Shown: one piece after another, positions 55,991 through 62,739 of the stretch
How positions within the stretch are numbered: position 1 is the stretch's first letter
How the letters are laid out: every line of letters begins with the position of its first letter
Origin: Pseudaminobacter soli (ex Zhang et al. 2022)
GTDB taxonomy: Bacteria; Pseudomonadota; Alphaproteobacteria; Rhizobiales; Rhizobiaceae
DNA: 64,000 nucleotides
Direction of reading: 5' to 3'
Assembly: GCF_014595955.1 (NCBI RefSeq)
Contig: NZ_JABVCF010000004.1
Coordinates: 248,001 to 312,000, forward strand
Position numbers and translations under genes: made by a program
Notes under the pieces: model-generated
The model's input: only the letters and a program-made list of their open reading frames with translations
Told to the model about the DNA's origin: nothing
Databases searched by the model: none

Positions 55991-55996
55991 GAACTC

Positions 55997-56092
55997 GGGA
56001 GGTTGGTGGTGGACGTGCCACTCGCCAACCGGGTCAGGTCCGGAAGGAAGCAGCCCTAACGAGCACGGAACGGGTCATCGTTCCAGCCTCCC
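55997..56092 (+). ncRNA. ffs: Signal recognition particle RNA, small (4.5S) type
   Basis: A 96-nt RNA that binds Ffh and targets ribosomes to the membrane. The apical domain carries the invariant stretch GTCAGGTCCGGAAGGAAGC (from 56032) with the GGAA tetraloop and the following CAGCCCTAA. The ends close with GGGAGG (55997-56002) pairing CCTCCC (56087-56092). Length and location just ahead of dnaX are normal for alphaproteobacteria. Confidence 0.93.
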
Positions 56093-56203
56093 ACCCTCCG
56101 CAAAGCCTGCGCCAGGCCGTCATGGCGTTGACGGAGCCCCGCCGCGCGGGCAACACTCGCGCCGTCCGAATGTTCGTAGGCCCAGCGGAGACTTGCCCCT
56201 CGA

Positions 56204-58066
56204 ATGAGCGAAGCCGGAACCGAGCAGACGGGAAAGTCCGGTGCCTATCGGGTGCTGGCGCGCAAGTACCGGCCCGCCGACTTCTCCTCCCTCATCGGCC
56301 AGGAGCCGATGGTCCGCACGCTCACCAATGCCTTCTCCACAGGCCGCATCGCCCAGGCCTGGATGCTTACCGGCGTCCGCGGCGTCGGCAAGACCACCAC
56401 CGCCCGCATCCTGGCGCGCGCGCTCAACTACAAGAGCGACGGCGTCGACCAGCCCTCGGTCGATCTCACGACGCCCGGCCAGCACTGCCAGCCGATCATG
56501 GAAGGCCGCCATGTCGACGTGATCGAGATGGACGCTGCTTCCCACACCGGCGTCGACAATATGCGCGAGATCCTCGAGCAGGTGCGCTACGCGCCGGTCT
56601 CGGCGCGCTACAAGGTCTACATCATCGACGAAGTGCACATGCTCTCCGGTGGCGCCTTCAACGCCATGCTGAAGACGCTGGAAGAGCCGCCGCCACACGT
56701 CAAATTCATCTTCGCCACCACCGAGATCCGCAAGGTTCCGATCACGGTGCTGTCGCGCTGCCAGCGTTTTGACCTTCGCCGCGTCGACGCGGAAACGCTG
56801 GTCGCGCATCTTGCCGGCATTGCGGCCAAGGAAGGCGTCGCGGTCGAGGATACCGCGCTGGCGATGGTCGCGCGGGCCGCCGAGGGCTCGGTCCGCGACT
56901 CGCTTTCGATCTTCGATCAGGCGATCGCCCATAGCGCCGGGCCGGTCACGGCCGAGACGGTGCGCGGCATGCTGGGCCTGGCGGATCGCGCGCGGGTGAT
57001 CGATCTCTTCGAGCACGTCATGCGCGGTGATATGGCCTCAGCGCTTTCGGAGTTCCGCGCGCAGTATGATGCGGGCGCCGATCCGGCCACCGTGCTCACC
57101 GACCTCGCCGAATTCACCCACTTCGTCACACGTCTGCGCTATGTGCCGAGCGCCGCAAGCGACGCCTCTCTGACCGAGGATGAGCGCACGCGCGGCAGCG
57201 CCTTCGCCGAGAAGCTGTCGATAAAAGTGTTGTCGCGGGCCTGGCAGATGCTCTTGAAGGGCATCCCGGAGGTGCAGTCCTCGAACCGACCGGTCGCAGC
57301 GGCGGAAATGGTGCTGATCCGCATGGCGCACGCCGCCAGCCTGCCGACGCTCGACGAGGCCATGGCAATGCTGGAGGGTGTCTCCTCCGGCAGGGAGCCC
57401 AGCGCTTCGTCCCAGCCATCCCCGCGAACAGGCCAGCCTGCCCTATCCTCTCCGGCTTCAACCGCCGCAGCGGCGCCGAGCTTCAATCCCGCGCCGCAGC
57501 CTGATCCGGCGCCCCGCATGATGGCGGGCAGTGGCGGCAGCGTGGTCATGCAAGCGGCTCGGCCGCAGGAGGTTGCCGCCCCGGCCATTGCCGCGCCCCA
57601 GCCTGCCCGCGAAGCCGCGCCCGACGGGCCTGCGGTCCGTAACCTGGCCGATCTCGCGGCGCTCGCGGACGCCAACCGCGACATGTCGTTCAAGGTGCTC
57701 TTGAAGCGCTGCGTCCGCCCGGTGCGGATCGAGCCCGGCCGCGTGGAGGTCGCGCTCACGCCGGAGGCGCCGAAGACGCTGCTCAACGACATGACGACGC
57801 GGCTGCGCGCCTGGACGGGCCGCAACTGGCTGGTGTCGCTGTCGCGCGAAGAGGGCGGCCCAACGCTCTCCGAGCAGGAGAAGGCGCGGCGCGAAAGCGC
57901 TCTCCTCGATGCCAGCAACGATCCGGCCGTTGCCGCCATCCTGGCGCGTTTCCCAGGGGCGAAGGTGATCGACGTCCGAATCCCTGATGCGATCGCTATG
58001 GCCGATGGCGAGGGGGACGCCGATGCAGAGGTGGCCGCCGACCCCTCGGACGACGACGATAACTAA
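56204..58066 (+). CDS. dnaX: DNA polymerase III subunit gamma/tau
   Basis: The clamp-loader ATPase subunit of the replisome, 620 residues. An AAA+ module (about 1-240) has Walker A GVRGVGKTTTARI, Walker B YIIDEVHML and the arginine-finger SRC motif VLSRCQRFDL. Domain III reaches about 400, then a Pro/Ala-rich linker and the tau C-terminal region. The four-Cys zinc site of the usual LCxxCxxCxxI type is reduced: only one Cys remains, in PGQHCQPIMEG, a state I associate with this order of bacteria. ATG 56204 has only a weak ribosome site. ybaB follows 15 bp later. Confidence 0.95.
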   Translation: MSEAGTEQTGKSGAYRVLARKYRPADFSSLIGQEPMVRTLTNAFSTGRIAQAWMLTGVRGVGKTTTARILARALNYKSDGVDQPSVDLTTPGQHCQPIMEGRHVDVIEMDAASHTGVDNMREILEQVRYAPVSARYKVYIIDEVHMLSGGAFNAMLKTLEEPPPHVKFIFATTEIRKVPITVLSRCQRFDLRRVDAETLVAHLAGIAAKEGVAVEDTALAMVARAAEGSVRDSLSIFDQAIAHSAGPVTAETVRGMLGLADRARVIDLFEHVMRGDMASALSEFRAQYDAGADPATVLTDLAEFTHFVTRLRYVPSAASDASLTEDERTRGSAFAEKLSIKVLSRAWQMLLKGIPEVQSSNRPVAAAEMVLIRMAHAASLPTLDEAMAMLEGVSSGREPSASSQPSPRTGQPALSSPASTAAAAPSFNPAPQPDPAPRMMAGSGGSVVMQAARPQEVAAPAIAAPQPAREAAPDGPAVRNLADLAALADANRDMSFKVLLKRCVRPVRIEPGRVEVALTPEAPKTLLNDMTTRLRAWTGRNWLVSLSREEGGPTLSEQEKARRESALLDASNDPAVAAILARFPGAKVIDVRIPDAIAMADGEGDADAEVAADPSDDDDN

Positions 58067-58081
58067 GGAAGGAACCGTACC

Positions 58082-58405
58082 ATGAAGGATCTGCTCGGCC
58101 TGATGGGCAAGGCGAAGGAAATGCAGGCCAAGTTCAAGGCCATGCAGGACGAGATCGAGCAGTTGGAGGCGACCGGCCAGTCCGGCGGCGGCCTCGTCCA
58201 GGTCGTGCTCACCGGCAAGTTCGAGATGAAATCGCTCAAGATCGACCCGTCGCTGCTCAAGCCGGACGAGGCCGAGATCCTGGAGGACCTCATCCTCGCT
58301 GCCCACAACGACGCCAAGACGAAGGTCGAGACCGCGGTCAAGGACAAGACCGCCGAATTGACCGCCGGCCTGCCGCTGCCGGCCGGGATGAAGCTGCCGT
58401 TCTGA
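58082..58405 (+). CDS. ybaB: YbaB/EbfC nucleoid-associated protein
   Basis: A 107-residue DNA-binding protein that coats the nucleoid as a dimer. The amphipathic helices [18 protein letters not shown] and the core [22 protein letters not shown] are typical, with a short acidic C-terminal half. ATG 58082 follows GGAAGGA. It usually forms dnaX-ybaB-recR; here recR is separate at 31919, so this operon is shortened. Confidence 0.95.
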   Translation: MKDLLGLMGKAKEMQAKFKAMQDEIEQLEATGQSGGGLVQVVLTGKFEMKSLKIDPSLLKPDEAEILEDLILAAHNDAKTKVETAVKDKTAELTAGLPLPAGMKLPF

Positions 58406-58522
58406 GGCAGGGGAGCAGGCCCCCGGAGGCAGTGCCCGCACAGAAGCGCAGCTATTTTTTGCCGCCCGGTAGCTGCGCCTGCTCGACCGATCCGCAGCAA
58501 CCGTTTTGACCGCGTAAGTACC

Positions 58523-58657
58523 GCCACCCCTAACCCCTCCCCTCAAGGGGAGGGGGACGGCTGCATCTCCGTCGCCGCCAAGATCGTCGACGTTTGTCGC
58601 CGTGCAGAACCGCCGCGATTCCCTCCCACTTGAGGGGAGGGGTTAGGGGTGGGGGGA
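58523..58657. repeat. Inverted pair of GC-rich repeats
   Basis: A roughly 30-bp unit containing CCACCCCTAACCCCTCCCC occurs at about 58525-58556 and again, inverted, at about 58621-58652. Each copy can fold alone: CCCCTCCCC (58534-58542) with GGGGAGGGG (58547-58555) in the first. The two copies can also pair with each other over about 65 bp of spacer. It lies between the convergent ybaB and uppP genes, so it could terminate both. It resembles the GC-rich palindromes seen near 1735. Confidence 0.65.
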
Positions 58658-58715
58658 AAGGCCAACCGCCCTGCTCTTGAGGGTGCGGGCTATTCCTCGT
58701 CCGAACTGAAGCGCT

Positions 58716-59522
58716 CTACCCGACCGTATAGAGCGCTGTGAGCCCCAGCACGCCGACCACGAGCCGCCACCAGGCGAAGATCGCAAAACCGTGGCGCGAC
58801 ACATATCCCAGCAGGAATCGAACAACGATGACGGCCGCGATGAAGGCCGCGACGAAGCCTGTCGCGATCACCGGCAGGTCGGCGGCCGACAGGATGTCGC
58901 GATTCTTCAGAAGATCGTAGGTGAAAGCACCGGCCATGGTCGGCATCGCGAGGAAGAAGGAGAACTCCGCGGCGGAGCGCTTGTCGGTCCCCATGAGCAG
59001 GGCGCCGACAATGGTCGCGCCCGAACGCGAGGTGCCCGGGATCATCGCGAGGCACTGGAAGAGGCCGATCTTCAGGCATAGCGACAGCGGATAGTCCATG
59101 ACGTCGTGATAGAGCGGCTTCAGCTTCATTCGGTCGACCGCGAGCAGCACGAAGCCCCCCAGAATCAGCATGATGCAGATCAGCTTGGGAGTTTCGAACA
59201 GCACCGTCTTGATGAAGTCGTGCGCCAGCGCTCCGATCACCGCGGCGGGCAGGAAGGCGACCAGGATCCCGAGCACGAAGCGCCTGGCACGCGGGTCGCT
59301 AGGCAGGTCGAGCGCTATCCGCATAAGCTTCGCCGAATAGACCGAAAGGATCGCCAGGATCGCGCCGAGTTGGATCAGCACCTCGAACGCCTTGCCTGTC
59401 GACTCGAAGCCGAGGAAATGGCCGGCGAGGAGGATATGGCCGGTGGATGACACTGGGAGGAACTCGGTCAGGCCCTCGAGCAGGCCGAGCAGCAGGGCTT
59501 CGACAATCGTCTGGTGTTCCAT
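58716..59522 (-). CDS. uppP: Undecaprenyl-diphosphatase (BacA/UppP)
   Basis: An eight-helix inner-membrane enzyme that dephosphorylates undecaprenyl pyrophosphate to recycle the lipid carrier for cell wall and surface glycans. The 268-residue protein has [20 protein letters not shown] near the start and [17 protein letters not shown] in the middle, the two catalytic motifs. ATG 59522 gives the usual [17 protein letters not shown] start; a GTG at 59555 is in frame but adds atypical residues. Overexpression gives bacitracin tolerance in other species. The gene faces the repeats of 58523. Confidence 0.94.
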   Translation of the reverse strand: MEHQTIVEALLLGLLEGLTEFLPVSSTGHILLAGHFLGFESTGKAFEVLIQLGAILAILSVYSAKLMRIALDLPSDPRARRFVLGILVAFLPAAVIGALAHDFIKTVLFETPKLICIMLILGGFVLLAVDRMKLKPLYHDVMDYPLSLCLKIGLFQCLAMIPGTSRSGATIVGALLMGTDKRSAAEFSFFLAMPTMAGAFTYDLLKNRDILSAADLPVIATGFVAAFIAAVIVVRFLLGYVSRHGFAIFAWWRLVVGVLGLTALYTVG

Positions 59523-59822
59523 GAAGGTCTCGTGGAGTAGTGGAGAAAATTTCACGACGGCCGGGTGCTAGCTGCGTCCCCGCGGGCGAGCGTGCCGAGG
59601 GACTTTGAACATCTTACCGCTACCTGAGTCGCCCGGCCGCGTCCAAACGGATGAGGTCCTTGGGAACGTCCTAGTAGAGATCCGGGCGAGTACCATTCGC
59701 ACGAAGTCGAACACCAAATGGCCAATTTGATGGTCCGCCTGCATTGGGTGGATGCTGTCGGCCCTTTCGGGCGCCGGAGACCCGCTGCAGCCGTGGCCGC
59801 GGAGCAGCGTTGTCGCGCCATG
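59523..59822. other. Intergenic gap between uppP and the atpB riboswitch
   Basis: About 300 bp with no convincing gene. It must contain the uppP promoter on the minus strand, which I cannot place. The rightward promoter and guanidine-II leader begin at 59823. Confidence 0.5.
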
Positions 59823-59851
59823 TTGACGGACAATGCCTTGATCGCTAGTTG
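59823..59851 (+). promoter_or_regulatory. Promoter of the guanidine-controlled atpB
   Basis: TTGACG (59823-59828), a 17-bp spacer and TAGTTG (59846-59851). The -10 box is weak, but it would start RNA about 59857, just before the first riboswitch hairpin. Confidence 0.45.
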
Positions 59852-59856
59852 AAGCC

Positions 59857-59920
59857 CCGCGCGGGACGACCCGCGCCTCTGAATACCATTCCGGGACGGC
59901 CCGGCCACTCTCAGGAGGGC
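59857..59920 (+). promoter_or_regulatory. Guanidine-II (mini-ykkC) riboswitch before atpB
   Basis: Two hairpins each capped by an ACGR loop. First, GCGCGGG (59859-59865), loop ACGA, CCCGCGC (59870-59876). Second, CCGGG (59891-59895), loop ACGG, CCCGG (59900-59904). A 14-nt linker joins them, and AGGAGG (59913-59918) follows 8 nt later. This is the mini-ykkC architecture, whose ligand is guanidinium. The 3' arm GGCCC of hairpin 2 could instead pair with GGGCC (59917-59921) over the ribosome site, a simple off state. The sequence around hairpin 2 and the start codon is nearly identical to that before gdx. Confidence 0.82.
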
Positions 59921-59926
59921 CGGACC

Positions 59927-60673
59927 ATGGCCGGACCAATCGAACAGTTTCAGTTATCCCGAATCGTGCCGATCGAGATCGGCGGCTTCGACCTGAGCTT
60001 TACCAATTCGTCGGCTTACATGTTCTCTGCGGTCGGTCTGGGGGCAGCCTTCCTGCTGATCGCCACTTCGACCCGAGCCCTCGTTCCCGGGCGGCTGCAG
60101 TCGTCAGCGGAACTGCTCTACGAGTTTGTCTCAAAGACGCTTCGCGAGAATACAGGCGAGAAGGGCATGCGGTTCTTCCCGCTCGTGTTTTCCCTGTTCA
60201 TGTTCGTGCTCGCAGCCAACCTGATCGGGATGTTTCCCTACGCCTTCACGGTCACCAGCCACATCATCGTGACCTTCGCCTTGGCGATGCTCGTCTTCCT
60301 GACCGTCACGATCTACGGCGTGTGGCGCAACGGTTTCGGCTTCTTCCGGCTGTTCATGCCGTCGGGCGTGCCGCCGCTTCTGGCCCCAATCATCGTGCCG
60401 ATCGAAGTGGTCTCCTACATCTCCCGCCCGGTGAGCCACTCCGTTCGCCTCTTCGCGGTCATGCTGGCCGGGCACATCACGCTCAAGGTATTCGCGGGCT
60501 TCGTGGTGTCTCTGGGTGGACTGGGCGCATTGGGCATCGTCGGCGCGGTCCTGCCGCTCGTCATGGTGGTTGCCTTGACCGGACTGGAGCTGCTCATGTC
60601 GGTCATCCAGGCCTACATCTTCACGATGCTGACGTGCATGTACCTGAACGATGCCCTGGATCCCGGGCATTGA
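59927..60673 (+). CDS. atpB: Orphan F0 ATP synthase subunit a paralogue
   Basis: A 248-residue, five- to six-helix proton-channel subunit, full length for alphaproteobacteria (IPIEIGG-type start, [15 protein letters not shown]-like region, [11 protein letters not shown] end). The essential Arg174 (SVRLF, E. coli R210), His183, Glu221 and Gln228 are kept. Val178 replaces the nearly invariant Asn of RLFANM (E. coli N214). ATG 59927 has AGGAGG eight bases upstream; the frame is open to 59849 through the riboswitch. No atpI, atpE, atpF or F1 gene is near; the next gene is a guanidinium exporter with a matching leader. It is either a specialised second subunit a or the genome's only copy out of context; a second copy in an atp operon seems more likely. 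Confidence 0.93.
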   Translation: MAGPIEQFQLSRIVPIEIGGFDLSFTNSSAYMFSAVGLGAAFLLIATSTRALVPGRLQSSAELLYEFVSKTLRENTGEKGMRFFPLVFSLFMFVLAANLIGMFPYAFTVTSHIIVTFALAMLVFLTVTIYGVWRNGFGFFRLFMPSGVPPLLAPIIVPIEVVSYISRPVSHSVRLFAVMLAGHITLKVFAGFVVSLGGLGALGIVGAVLPLVMVVALTGLELLMSVIQAYIFTMLTCMYLNDALDPGH

Positions 60674-60697
60674 TCGGGTGCTCCGCGGACCTATCTC
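60670..60697 (+). promoter_or_regulatory. Promoter of the gdx riboswitch transcript
   Basis: TTGATC (60670-60675), a 16-bp spacer and TATCTC (60692-60697) at the end of atpB. RNA would start near 60703, one base before the first hairpin, mirroring the layout before atpB. Confidence 0.45.
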
Positions 60698-60702
60698 ATG
60701 GC

Positions 60703-60767
60703 GGAGAGGACGACCTCTCGCATCCAAATCGAGACGACCGGGACGGCCCGGCCCAGAAAGGAGGGCC
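60703..60767 (+). promoter_or_regulatory. Guanidine-II (mini-ykkC) riboswitch before gdx
   Basis: GAGAGG (60704-60709), loop ACGA, CCTCTC (60714-60719), then an 18-nt linker, then CCGGG (60738-60742), loop ACGG, CCCGG (60747-60751). AGGAGG (60759-60764) lies 7 nt later and 8 nt before the ATG. GGCCC of hairpin 2 can alternatively pair with GGGCC (60763-60767). Position before a guanidinium exporter gene is the standard one for this riboswitch class. Confidence 0.9.
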
Positions 60768-60772
60768 GTGCC

Positions 60773-61096
60773 ATGGCCTGGTTCTATCTCGTACTCGCTG
60801 GCGTGCTGGAAGTCGTGTGGGCGTTCTACATGAAGAAGTCCGCCGGGTTCACGCTGCTCGTGCCAAGCGCAATCACCATAGTCACCATGATCGCGAGCTT
60901 TGCGCTGCTATCGGTCGCCATGAGGTCGCTTCCGCTTGGGACGGCCTACACGATCTGGACAGGCATCGGTGCCGTGGGCGCGTTCGCCGTTGGCGTCGTC
61001 GTGCTGGGGGAAGCTGCGACACCCATGCGCCTGGCGGCCGGTGCCCTGATCGTCTCCGGCATCGTGCTGATGAAACTCTCAAGCAACGCCGCTTGA
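60773..61096 (+). CDS. gdx: Guanidinium exporter, SMR family (Gdx/SugE)
   Basis: A 107-residue four-helix dual-topology exporter that trades guanidinium for protons. The Gdx signature residues are in place: Gly10, Glu13, Trp16, Ser42 and Lys101, with AYTIWTGIGAVGA in the middle, which separates Gdx from EmrE-type drug pumps. ATG 60773 follows the riboswitch ribosome site; the frame is open to 60698, but that part is the riboswitch. It is 100 bp downstream of the orphan atpB, and the two may share induction by guanidine. A strong terminator follows at 61197. Confidence 0.95.
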   Translation: MAWFYLVLAGVLEVVWAFYMKKSAGFTLLVPSAITIVTMIASFALLSVAMRSLPLGTAYTIWTGIGAVGAFAVGVVVLGEAATPMRLAAGALIVSGIVLMKLSSNAA

Positions 61097-61196
61097 AATG
61101 TGCCCCGGCCAGCGGGCGGTTGCGCGCGAAGCGGCATGACAATGTTGCCCTGACTCTCCCGTCCGGGGTGGACTGAGACGTTGTGGAGGCAGGCAA

Positions 61197-61220
61197 GCCC
61201 GGCCGGATTTCCGGCCGGGC
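61197..61220 (+). terminator. Terminator after gdx
   Basis: GCCCGGCCGG (61197-61206) pairs perfectly with CCGGCCGGGC (61211-61220) across ATTT, and a pyrimidine-rich CCTTCCTTGT follows. It closes the guanidine-responsive unit. Confidence 0.75.
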
Positions 61221-61347
61221 CCTTCCTTGTCATGACGCCGCAACGCACCTATAGGTCTTCGGCCTTCACGGCCGTCGAGTCTGGCCGAGTGTGATTCTCT
61301 CACGCGCTGGCTTCCGCTCCGGCCATGCATTCTTTTCTCGCAGGATC

Positions 61348-62040
61348 ATGCTGACGCTCTTCCATCATCCCATGCTCGCTTCCTGCCGGTTCGTCCGCCT
61401 AGCCTTCGGCGAGTATGGCGAGGAATTGGCCCTGATCGAGGAGAAGCCCTGGAACCGCCGCCGGGAATTCCTGACGCTCAATCCCGCCGGCACGCTGCCG
61501 GTGCTGCTTGCGGAAGGCGATGTGCCGATAGTCGGCGCGCAGGTGATCGGAGAATATGTCGACGAGACGCGGGGCGTTCTGAAGCGCGAGCGCAGGCTGT
61601 TCGCGGAAAACCCCATGGAACGCGCCGAGATCCGCCGCCTCGTCGACTGGTTCCTGACCAAGATGGAGAGCGAGGTCACGCGCCATCTCGTGCGCGAGCG
61701 CGTGCTGAAGCCGATGATCCCACGGGAACAGGGCGGCGGCTCGCCTGATTCGACCGCGATCCGCGCGGCACGCTCGAACATCCGTCAGCATATGAAGTAC
61801 ATCAACTGGATGGCCGGCACCCGCCATTGGCTGGCCGGCCCGCGGATCACCTATGCCGACCTCGCAGCAGCAGCGGCAATCTCCGTGCTCGACTATCTCG
61901 GCGAGATCGATTGGACCGAGCAGGCGGCGGCACGCGAATGGTACACGCGGCTGAAATCGCGCCCCTCATTCAGGCCGCTTCTCGCCGACCGGGTACGCGG
62001 CCTCTCGCCGGTTTCGCATTACGCAGATCTGGATTTTTAG
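61348..62040 (+). CDS. Glutathione S-transferase family protein
   Basis: A 230-residue GST with a thioredoxin-like N domain (about 1-80: LTLFHHPMLASCRFVRLAFGE; TLNPAGTLPVLL with the cis-Pro; QVIGEYVDET) and an all-helical C domain (about 90-230: HWLAGPRITYADLAAAAAISV). It should conjugate or reduce small molecules with glutathione; no substrate can be given. ATG 61348 yields the usual short N terminus; the open frame to 61291 adds atypical residues. Tail-to-tail with the response regulator gene, 32 bp apart. Confidence 0.9.
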   Translation: MLTLFHHPMLASCRFVRLAFGEYGEELALIEEKPWNRRREFLTLNPAGTLPVLLAEGDVPIVGAQVIGEYVDETRGVLKRERRLFAENPMERAEIRRLVDWFLTKMESEVTRHLVRERVLKPMIPREQGGGSPDSTAIRAARSNIRQHMKYINWMAGTRHWLAGPRITYADLAAAAAISVLDYLGEIDWTEQAAAREWYTRLKSRPSFRPLLADRVRGLSPVSHYADLDF

Positions 62041-62072
62041 CCAGGCGGCGCTTCGGGCCAGTCAACGAGCCG

Positions 62073-62633
62073 TCAGCGCGGCGCGCGTTTGGCCAGAATG
62101 CGCTGCAGCGTGCGCCTGTGCATGTTGAGCCGCCGGGCAGTCTCCGAGACGTTGCGGTCGCACATCTCGTAGACGCGCTGGATGTGCTCCCAGCGGACAC
62201 GGTCGGCCGACATCGGGTTCTCCGGAGGCGCCACGCGCTCGTTTCCGGTGCGCGTCAGCGCGGCATAGATGTCGTCGGCGTCAGCCGGCTTGGAGAGATA
62301 GTCCATCGCACCGAGCTTCACCGCCGTCACCGCAGTTGCGATGTTGCCATAGCCGGTGAGGATCACCGTGCGGGTGTCGGAACGGCTTTCGCGGATGGCG
62401 GCCACGACATCGAGCCCATTGCCGTCGCCCAGCCGCATGTCGACGACTGCATAGGCCGGCGCGGCAGCCCTCGCCTTGGCGACCGCCTCCTCGACGCTTT
62501 CCGCGGTGTCCACGATGAAGCCGCGCGCTTCCATTGCGCGTGCGAGGCGGGTGAGGAAGGGCTTGTCGTCGTCAACCAGGAGCAGAGACGCATCGGGCCC
62601 GATACCGTTGTCCTGGTTTGAGTCTTCAGCCAT
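62073..62633 (-). CDS. actR: ActR/PrrA/RegA-type redox response regulator
   Basis: A 186-residue two-domain regulator. The receiver domain (about 15-130) has the acidic pair LLVDDD, phospho-acceptor Asp in AVVDMRLGDGNG and Lys in DYLSKPADADD. A Fis-type helix-turn-helix at the C terminus carries NVSETARRLNMHRRTLQRIL, the near-invariant RegA DNA-binding helix. It controls respiration, carbon fixation and acid tolerance genes in relatives. Start ATG 62633 is preferred (AGGTGA upstream); ATG 62651 is in frame. Lies next to its kinase gene. Confidence 0.93.
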   Translation of the reverse strand: MAEDSNQDNGIGPDASLLLVDDDKPFLTRLARAMEARGFIVDTAESVEEAVAKARAAAPAYAVVDMRLGDGNGLDVVAAIRESRSDTRTVILTGYGNIATAVTAVKLGAMDYLSKPADADDIYAALTRTGNERVAPPENPMSADRVRWEHIQRVYEMCDRNVSETARRLNMHRRTLQRILAKRAPR

Positions 62634-62739
62634 CGGATCACCTGTTGCCATTTTTTGACCCCGATATAGTCACGCGGTGGGCCAAATGCCACATGCCGTG
62701 TGGTGCGCCGAGCCCTAAAGCTCCCTGAAGGTCAATGAT

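Noticed and set aside
59849-59926. In-frame N-terminal extension of AtpB
   Set aside because: It is the riboswitch read as protein; the Shine-Dalgarno and family N terminus set the start at 59927.
59857-60767. The ACGR-loop hairpins being chance GC-rich stems
   Set aside because: Four stems with the right loops, linkers and ribosome-site spacing, occurring twice and once before a true Gdx gene, make chance unlikely.
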